Positions 59,210 through 64,000 of a DNA stretch of 64,000 nucleotides are shown piece after piece; the first letter of the stretch is position 1; the number at the start of each line of letters is the position of its first letter. The position numbers and the translations under genes were made by a program. The stretch is from CAZMVY01 sp964653435 (lineage in GTDB: Bacteria > Planctomycetota > Phycisphaerae > UBA1845 > PWPN01). The DNA lies in the NCBI GenBank assembly GCA_964653435.1, contig CAZZFA010000006.1, positions 1 to 64,000 on the forward strand, in the 5' to 3' direction. The notes under the pieces are model-generated. The model ran no database searches. It had not been told where the DNA came from and saw nothing but the letters and a program-made list of their open reading frames with translations.

Positions 59210-59407
59210 GGGGGCATATGGGCGGCATGACGGTATGCAGAGCCGCGTGCCCGTCCGTGCGGAGATCGGCCACTTCGCCCCGCCGCATCGGCTCGCCACG
59301 CGGCTGCCCCGACGGCGGGCCGCGCCGGCCCCGGCGAGCGGGATCATCGGGATTCGGTGTCGCCTTTGGCGGAGGCCCGCCTTCCGCGATAACATTAGAG
59401 TTTCCCG
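59210..59407. other. Intergenic region left of the repeat copy 2
   Basis: Part of the 651-base gap between the divergent RRM and MFS genes. Apart from the RRM promoter and leader to the left and the repeat to the right, nothing is recognised. Confidence 0.3.
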
Positions 59408-59585
59408 TCGCAGCTATTGCGTGCCTTGCGCGCATGTATCGCGCTGCGGTGGTAGCGCTATCTGTCGTTCGGAGGAGCGCAGCGACGAAGAATCCGGCTG
59501 ATTGGCGCAGGCAAGCCAGATGCTTCGCTTCGCTCAGCATGACGGGAGCTGGCGCGGCCGTGTTCGGTTGCGGCCGAAGGCCGCC
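59408..59585 (+). repeat. Dispersed palindromic intergenic repeat, copy 2
   Basis: 178 bases nearly collinear with 7181-7358, in the same orientation. It includes TCGCAGCT.TTGC.TGCCTTGCGCGC-like left end, the inner imperfect inverted repeat, and the closing GCGGCCGAAGGCCGCC palindrome (59570-59585). It sits 77 bases before the MFS start. No transposase or flanking direct repeat was found. Confidence 0.75.
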
Positions 59586-59661
59586 GTAGACCGCCGGTTC
59601 GGTCGACCGCCGCGCGGCGGCGACCCTGGGACGCACCGATGCGACCGTCCGGGATGCGATC

Positions 59662-61083
59662 ATGACCGTTGTGGGGAACGTCAGCGCCGCGCTGCGCGTA
59701 CGCGAAGCGTACAACGCGCCCTATGTCTGGGCCGTCTCGCTTGTGGCGGCGCTGGGCGGCCTGCTCTTCGGCTACGATTGGGTGGTGATCGGCGGGGCCA
59801 AGCCGTTCTTCGAGCGGTACTTCCACCTTGCCGACGCCTCGCTTAAGGGCTGGGCGAACAGTTGTGCGCTGATCGGTTGCCTCGTCGGCGCAATCGTGGC
59901 CGGCGCGTTGAGCGACCGCTTCGGGCGCAAGCGCCTGCTGATCGCCGCGGCATTGCTCTTCGCCGTGACCTCTCTGGGGAATGCCCTCGCCACCAGCTTC
60001 GCCATCTTCGTGGCCTGGCGGATGCTGGGCGGCGTCGCCATCGGCCTCGCGTCGAATCTCTCGCCGATGTACATCGCCGAGGTGGCCCCCGCGAGCGCCC
60101 GCGGGCGGCTCGTCTCGATGAACCAGTTGACCATCGTCATCGGCATCCTGCTCGCGCAGTTCGTGAACTGGTTCCTGGTCCGCCACCTGCCCGAGAACGC
60201 CTCGGACGAGTTCATCATCAACTCGTGGTACGGCCGGCAGGGCTGGCGCTGGATGTTCGCGATGACGGCGGCGCCGTCGCTGTTGTTTCTGGCCGGCATG
60301 TTGTTCGTGCCGGAGAGCCCGCGGTGGCTGGCGCGGAGCGGCCAGCGGGAACGGTCCCGCGCGGTACTGGAGGGCATCGGCGGCGCCGCCTACGCCGAAG
60401 CGGCGCTGGCCGACATCGAGCAGACGCTTGCGAACGAGACGCGCAACGCGGACATCCGCCGGCTGTTCGAGCCGAGGCTGCGCCGGGTGCTGGCCCTGGG
60501 CGTAGCGCTGGCCGTGTTTCAGCAATGGTGCGGCATCAATGTCATCTTCAACTATGCCGAGGATATCTTCCGCGCGGCGGGCTACGACATCTCCAGCGTG
60601 CTGAAGAACATCGCGTGGACCGGCTCGATCAACCTCGCGTTCACGTTCGTCGCGCTGGGTGTGGTGGACCGCGGCGGACGCCGGCCGCTGATGCTGCTGG
60701 GCGCGGCCGGTCTGGCGGGCATCTACGTCGTCATGGGCGCCTGCTACCACGCGGGCGTCCAGGGTCTGCCGGTGCTGCTGCTCGTGCTGGCGGCCATCGC
60801 CTGCTATGCGTGTTCCCTGGCGCCGGTCACGTGGGTCGTCATTTCCGAGATCTTCCCCAACCGGATTCGCGGTGCGGCGATGTCCGTGGCCGTGTCCGCG
60901 CTGTGGATCGCGTGCTTCCTTCTGACCTACACGTTCCCGCTGCTCAAGGACGCCCTGGGGCCGGCGCGGACGTTCTGGATCTATGCGGGCATCTGCGGCC
61001 TGGGGTTTCTGCTGATCCGGCGCTCTCTGCCGGAGACGCGGGGCCGTACGCTCGAGCAGATCGAGCAGGAGCTTGTGGACTGA
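59662..61083 (+). CDS. MFS sugar:cation symporter (XylE/GLUT-like)
   Basis: 473 residues with twelve hydrophobic helices. Sugar-porter signatures: GGLLFGYDWVVIGGA in helix 1, DRFGRKRLL between helices 2 and 3, PMYIAEVAPASARGRLVSMNQL, VPESPRWLA, QQWCGINVIFNYAEDIF in helix 7, VVDRGGRRPL, and SEIFPNRIRGAAMS then PETRGRTLEQIE at the C terminus. These match XylE, GalP and GLUT proteins in order and length. The substrate is probably a hexose or pentose. It stands 53 nt before galE and likely forms a transcription unit with it. Confidence 0.93.
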   Translation: MTVVGNVSAALRVREAYNAPYVWAVSLVAALGGLLFGYDWVVIGGAKPFFERYFHLADASLKGWANSCALIGCLVGAIVAGALSDRFGRKRLLIAAALLFAVTSLGNALATSFAIFVAWRMLGGVAIGLASNLSPMYIAEVAPASARGRLVSMNQLTIVIGILLAQFVNWFLVRHLPENASDEFIINSWYGRQGWRWMFAMTAAPSLLFLAGMLFVPESPRWLARSGQRERSRAVLEGIGGAAYAEAALADIEQTLANETRNADIRRLFEPRLRRVLALGVALAVFQQWCGINVIFNYAEDIFRAAGYDISSVLKNIAWTGSINLAFTFVALGVVDRGGRRPLMLLGAAGLAGIYVVMGACYHAGVQGLPVLLLVLAAIACYACSLAPVTWVVISEIFPNRIRGAAMSVAVSALWIACFLLTYTFPLLKDALGPARTFWIYAGICGLGFLLIRRSLPETRGRTLEQIEQELVD

Positions 61084-61136
61084 CGCCGCCGGCGCGGTTA
61101 TGGAGACAGCGGGCGTACTCGGGAGACACACACAAG

Positions 61137-62126
61137 ATGGCGGTATTGATCACGGGTGGAGCGGGGTACATCGGCAGCGTGTTCGTCGAGCTGATGCGGC
61201 GCGAGAACGAGCGGGTCGTCGTTCTGGACAACCTGGATCGCGGCCACCGGGCGGCGGTCGATCCGGGCGTGCCGTTCTTCGAGGGCTCGGTCGGCGACCG
61301 GGGCCTGGTGATGCGCCTCGTGCGGGAGCACGAGGTCGATGCGTGCGTCCACTTCGCGGCCCTGGCGTACGTGGGCGAGTCGGTGGAGAACCCCGCCCGC
61401 TACTATGCGAACAACGTCGGGGAGGGGCTCGCGCTGCTGGGCGCACTGCTCGATGCCGGCGTGAAACGCTTTGTCTTCTCCTCGACCTGCGCGACGTACG
61501 GCGAGGCCCGCCGCGTGCCCATTTCGGAGGACCACCCGCAGTGGCCGACCAGTCCGTACGGCTGGACGAAGTTCACGGTGGAGCGGGCCCTGGAGAGCTA
61601 CGACCGGGCGTACGGGATGAGGTATGTGGCGCTGCGGTATTTCAACGCCGCCGGCGCGACGGAGAAGCACGGCGAGCAGCATGAGCCGGAGACCCACCTG
61701 ATCCCGAACCTGCTGGCCGCGGCGGCCGGCCGGGCGGAATGTGTTCGCATCTTCGGCTCGGACTATCCCACGCCGGACGGCACGGCCATCCGCGATTACA
61801 TCCATGTCGAGGATCTCTGCGGGGCGCACGTTCTGGCGTTGCGGTATCTTCGCGACGGCGGCGCTTCGCAGTTTCTGAACCTTGGCACGGGTCGCGGCCA
61901 TTCGGTCAGGGAGGTCATCGAGACCGCCCGCCGGGTGACCGGGCGCCCGATCGCGACGCGGCTGGAAGGCCGCCGTCCGGGCGACCCGCCGCGTCTGATC
62001 GCGCAGGCGGACAAGGCCCGCGCCGTGCTCGGCTGGCGCCCGCGCTACGACGATCTGGAGACGATCATCCGCTCCGCCTGGCGGTGGCAGGAGGCGCACC
62101 CGAACGGTTACGACGGGTCGCGGTGA
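61137..62126 (+). CDS. galE: UDP-glucose 4-epimerase
   Basis: 329 residues from ATG 61137 with a GGGAG purine run upstream. NAD motif LITGGAGYIGS, LDNLDRGH, FAALAYVGESV, catalytic segment FSSTCATYGE, then SPYGWTK (Tyr-x-x-x-Lys), ALRYFNAAGA, and VRIFGSDYPTPDGTAIRDYIHVEDL. The last string and TRLEGRRPGDPPRLIA are GalE hallmarks. It interconverts UDP-glucose and UDP-galactose for galactose use or glycan synthesis. The open frame extends far left into the MFS gene, but only this start gives the family N terminus. Confidence 0.95.
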   Translation: MAVLITGGAGYIGSVFVELMRRENERVVVLDNLDRGHRAAVDPGVPFFEGSVGDRGLVMRLVREHEVDACVHFAALAYVGESVENPARYYANNVGEGLALLGALLDAGVKRFVFSSTCATYGEARRVPISEDHPQWPTSPYGWTKFTVERALESYDRAYGMRYVALRYFNAAGATEKHGEQHEPETHLIPNLLAAAAGRAECVRIFGSDYPTPDGTAIRDYIHVEDLCGAHVLALRYLRDGGASQFLNLGTGRGHSVREVIETARRVTGRPIATRLEGRRPGDPPRLIAQADKARAVLGWRPRYDDLETIIRSAWRWQEAHPNGYDGSR

Positions 62127-62233
62127 CGACGCGGAGCTGCAAAGAGGTGCGCGAATCGGTTATCCTGTTCAGGGATGTGCGCCCGTCCGTTTCAGGCGGC
62201 GGAGTCGCGCGGAGCGGCCGGGGACGGACACCG

Positions 62234-63235
62234 ATGGATATCCTCGCTCTGACATTCGACGAACTGATCGCGGCGATGCAGCCGCCGTGCCGCGAGGTTC
62301 CCCGCCTCCGCAGGGCGTACAAACGGGCGGTGCGCGCCGAGACGCCGCACGATCCGCTCGAAGTGCGTCTCGCGCCGGTCGTCCGCGAGGTCCGCGACGG
62401 CGAGCTGACGAAGTTCGTGCAGCGCATGCCCGACGGGCTGGAGACCGAGAGCGTCCTCGTTCCGATGCAGGGCCGGCATCGCGAGTGGAAGTCCGTCTGC
62501 GTTTCGACGCAGATCGGCTGCGCAATGGGTTGCGCCTATTGCGAGACCGGCCGGCTCGGCTTCCGGCGGAATCTCACGGCCGGGGAGATCGTGGGCCAGG
62601 TCGTCGCCGCGCGCCGCGTCCTCGGCACGCGGGCCGACACGCTCCGCAACGTCGTCTTCATGGGCATGGGCGAGCCCTTCAACAACTTTGACAACGTGAT
62701 CCAGGCCGTCCGCGTCCTGTGTGATCAGTCGGGCCTTTCGATCGGCAAGCCCCGGATCACGATCTCCACCGTGGGCCGCATCGAGGGCATCCGCCGCCTC
62801 GGTGAACTGCGCTGGCTGCGGCTGAATCTGGCCGTCTCGCTCAACGCGCCGAACGACGAGATCCGCTCGAAGATCATGCCGGTCAACCGCACGGAGCCGA
62901 TGGCGAAGCTCCGCGACGCGTTGCGCGCGTATCCGCTTCGCCGCTGCGGCTTCCTCATGATCGAGTACGTGCTCATTCCCGGCGTGAACGACGCCCGCGA
63001 GCACGCGCGGGAGCTGGCCGACTACCTCAAGCCGATTCCCTGTTGCGTGAACGTGATCCCCTACAACCCGCGTCGCGAGTCTCCCTGGCCCGCGCCGACC
63101 GAGGAGGGCGTCCTGCGTTTCCTCGACTGGCTCGAGGAGGCCGGCCAGTTCTGCAAGCGGAGGATCACCAAGGGCCGCGACCGGATGGCCGCCTGCGGCC
63201 AGCTCGGCAACCCGACCCTGGTTCGCACGCCGTAG
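62234..63235 (+). CDS. rlmN: RlmN/Cfr-like 23S rRNA (adenine-C2) methyltransferase
   Basis: 333 residues from ATG 62234. The radical-SAM Cx3Cx2C is GCAMGCAYC, with the conserved Cys seven residues before (SVCVSTQIGC). Later MGMGEPFNNFDNV, ISTVGRIEGIRRLG, LRLNLAVSLNAPNDEIRSKIMPVNR, EYVLIPGVND and VNVIPYNPR follow in the RlmN order. The final GRDRMAACGQL supplies the methyl-accepting Cys of the mechanism. E. coli RlmN is 384 aa. This one has a shorter N-terminal helical domain. It methylates A2503 of 23S rRNA and may act on some tRNAs. Cfr (C8 methylation) is a relative, but strings here fit RlmN better. Confidence 0.88.
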   Translation: MDILALTFDELIAAMQPPCREVPRLRRAYKRAVRAETPHDPLEVRLAPVVREVRDGELTKFVQRMPDGLETESVLVPMQGRHREWKSVCVSTQIGCAMGCAYCETGRLGFRRNLTAGEIVGQVVAARRVLGTRADTLRNVVFMGMGEPFNNFDNVIQAVRVLCDQSGLSIGKPRITISTVGRIEGIRRLGELRWLRLNLAVSLNAPNDEIRSKIMPVNRTEPMAKLRDALRAYPLRRCGFLMIEYVLIPGVNDAREHARELADYLKPIPCCVNVIPYNPRRESPWPAPTEEGVLRFLDWLEEAGQFCKRRITKGRDRMAACGQLGNPTLVRTP

Positions 63236-63252
63236 GTCTCGCGTACGTCGCC

Positions 63253-63281
63253 TTGGTCGCTTCGCGCCACGGGGGTATAAT
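63253..63281 (+). promoter_or_regulatory. Promoter of the sigma factor-kinase pair
   Basis: TTGGTC at 63253-63258 and a perfect TATAAT at 63276-63281 are separated by exactly 17 bases. A start near 63288 leaves a leader of about 36 bases before ATG 63324. This is the best consensus promoter I found in the window. Confidence 0.6.
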
Positions 63282-63323
63282 GCGCACGGTCTGCGATGCC
63301 TGGCTTGTCTGAGGACCGTTCAC

Positions 63324-63905
63324 ATGGAACAGCCCGACCCCGCGCAGATCACGAACCTGCTGCTCAAGCTGACCCGCCGCAATCGGGACGCGGTCGCGGC
63401 GAAGCTCATGCCGCTCGTGTACGAGGACCTGCGCCGTCTCGCGAGAAAGTACTTCCGGCACGAGCGGCCGGACCACACGCTTCAGCCGACCGCCCTTGTC
63501 CACGAGGCGTACATCCGGCTGGTCGATCAGACGCGAGTCCATTGGCAGGACCGCACGCACTTCTTCGCCGTGGCGGCGAAGATCATGCGGCGCATTCTCG
63601 TGGACTATGCCCGCGCGCGACAGCGCGCCCGTCGCGGCGGAAAGCGCCAGAAGATCGAGTTCGACAGCGAACTCCTGCCCGCCAACCTCGGCGAGTTCGA
63701 TATCCTGGCGATGCACGAGGCCATCGAGCAGCTCGCCACACTGGACACGCGCCAGGCGCAGATCGTGGAGATGCGTTTCTTCGCCGGAATGACGGTGGAG
63801 GAGGTGGCCGAGGCGCTCGGCATCTCCAGGCGCACCGTCGAGGGCGACTGGACCCACGCGAAGGCGTGGCTTCGGGCGCGCTTCGCCCGCGAGGCCGAGG
63901 CATGA
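63324..63905 (+). CDS. ECF-like RNA polymerase sigma factor (acidobacteria/planctomycete type)
   Basis: 193 residues. Sigma region 2-like segment: LMPLVYEDLRRLARKYFRHER with HTLQPTALVHEAYIRLVDQ, then FFAVAAKIMRRILVDYARARQRARRG. Region 4: LATLDTRQAQIVEMRFFAGMTVEEVAEALGISRRTVEGDWTHAKAWL. The HTLQPTALVHEAYLRL and ARQRxRRGG strings are hallmarks of the sigma-70 'ECF-like' group (TIGR02999 type) seen mainly in Planctomycetes, Acidobacteria and Verrucomicrobia. It is coupled by a four-base ATGA overlap to the next gene, whose start resembles a Ser/Thr kinase. That pairing is typical of the group. Confidence 0.92.
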   Translation: MEQPDPAQITNLLLKLTRRNRDAVAAKLMPLVYEDLRRLARKYFRHERPDHTLQPTALVHEAYIRLVDQTRVHWQDRTHFFAVAAKIMRRILVDYARARQRARRGGKRQKIEFDSELLPANLGEFDILAMHEAIEQLATLDTRQAQIVEMRFFAGMTVEEVAEALGISRRTVEGDWTHAKAWLRARFAREAEA

Positions 63906-64000
63906 GTCCCGAACGGCATGCGCGGATCAAGGAGTTGTTCCTGGCCGCCTGTCCGCTCCCGCCGGACGAGCGCGCCGCGTTCCTTCAGGACGCGTGCGGC
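63902..64000 (+). CDS. Start of a probable Ser/Thr protein kinase, cut by window edge
   Basis: 33 residues are visible: it starts MSPERHARIKELFLAACPLP then DERAAFLQDACG. The 'R...I..LF..A..lp...R..fL..aC' pattern is the N-terminal helical lead-in of planctomycete and acidobacterial PknB-type kinases found after ECF-like sigma genes. The kinase domain itself lies beyond the window, so the call is from context and this short stretch. Confidence 0.7.
   Translation, partial: MSPERHARIKELFLAACPLPPDERAAFLQDACG

Noticed and set aside
59862..61136. Upstream extension of the galE reading frame through the MFS gene
   Set aside because: The NAD-binding motif begins three residues after ATG 61137, and the extension is a shadow of the MFS gene.

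Overview
The window is high-GC bacterial chromosome, by eye about two-thirds G+C, densely coded on both strands and with no rRNA or tRNA gene that I could recognise. The gene content suggests a member of the Planctomycetota, possibly Phycisphaerae, known perhaps only from a metagenome-assembled genome. The pointers are an ECF-like sigma factor translationally coupled to a Ser/Thr-kinase-like reading frame, a secreted formylglycine sulfatase, a GH88 unsaturated glucuronyl hydrolase, an SGNH esterase, a Gfo/Idh/MocA oxidoreductase, a multihaem cytochrome with TPRs, an elaborate MoxR/Bat operon, and many TTG or GTG starts. The assignment is inference from gene content, not from a marker gene.

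Layout. 1-178: edge of an IS66-type element. 284-1887: UroD-family protein and a TM1266-like ACT-fold regulator. 2338-5756: secreted TPR protein and a membrane-anchored WbpM/CapD-type sugar-nucleotide dehydratase. 6248-9780: alpha/beta hydrolase, a methyltransferase-GT2 fusion and a small exported protein. 10179-13238: rimO, GH88 hydrolase and a BFD-type [2Fe-2S] protein. 13552-26242: a co-directional MoxR-DUF58-PpiC-BatA/B/C/D/E cluster, with overlapping or near-touching genes in its second half. 26488-30630: recQ and a GT39-like glycosyltransferase. 30817-36456 (minus strand): XerC/D-type recombinase, a coupled small protein, two lipoproteins (one a TolB-like propeller), an oxidoreductase and a small unknown protein. 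36872-42446: eukaryote-type glycogen branching enzyme, SGNH esterase, clpX and a SHOCT-like membrane protein. 42584-47511: a GT39 enzyme coupled to a propeller-LAB_N fusion, then a sulfatase. 47718-49989: a dedicated GrpE/Hsp70 pair. 50033-55390 (minus strand): Na+/solute symporter, DUF4136 lipoprotein and octahaem-TPR cytochrome. 55771-59010: phosphodiesterase-like lipoprotein, two small unknown proteins and a glycine-rich RRM protein with a long leader and a clear terminator. 59662-63235: sugar MFS porter, galE and rlmN. 63324-64000: sigma factor and kinase-like start.

Functionally the window combines envelope and glycan work (CapD-like dehydratase, GT2 fusion, two GT39 enzymes, LAB_N fusion, GalE, branching enzyme), breakdown and uptake of sulfated or uronate-rich polysaccharides (sulfatase, GH88, esterases, symporter, MFS porter), protein quality control (ClpX, PpiC, GrpE/Hsp70, MoxR/Bat) and RNA modification or binding (RimO, RlmN, RRM). 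A palindromic intergenic repeat of about 178 bp is present in two well-preserved copies (7181-7358 and 59408-59585), with a decayed third copy just upstream of recQ. No CRISPR array or obvious prophage is present. The most unusual architectures are the propeller-LAB_N fusion, the methyltransferase-GT2 fusion, the lidless Hsp70 with its own GrpE, and the Bat operon containing a parvulin-type isomerase.
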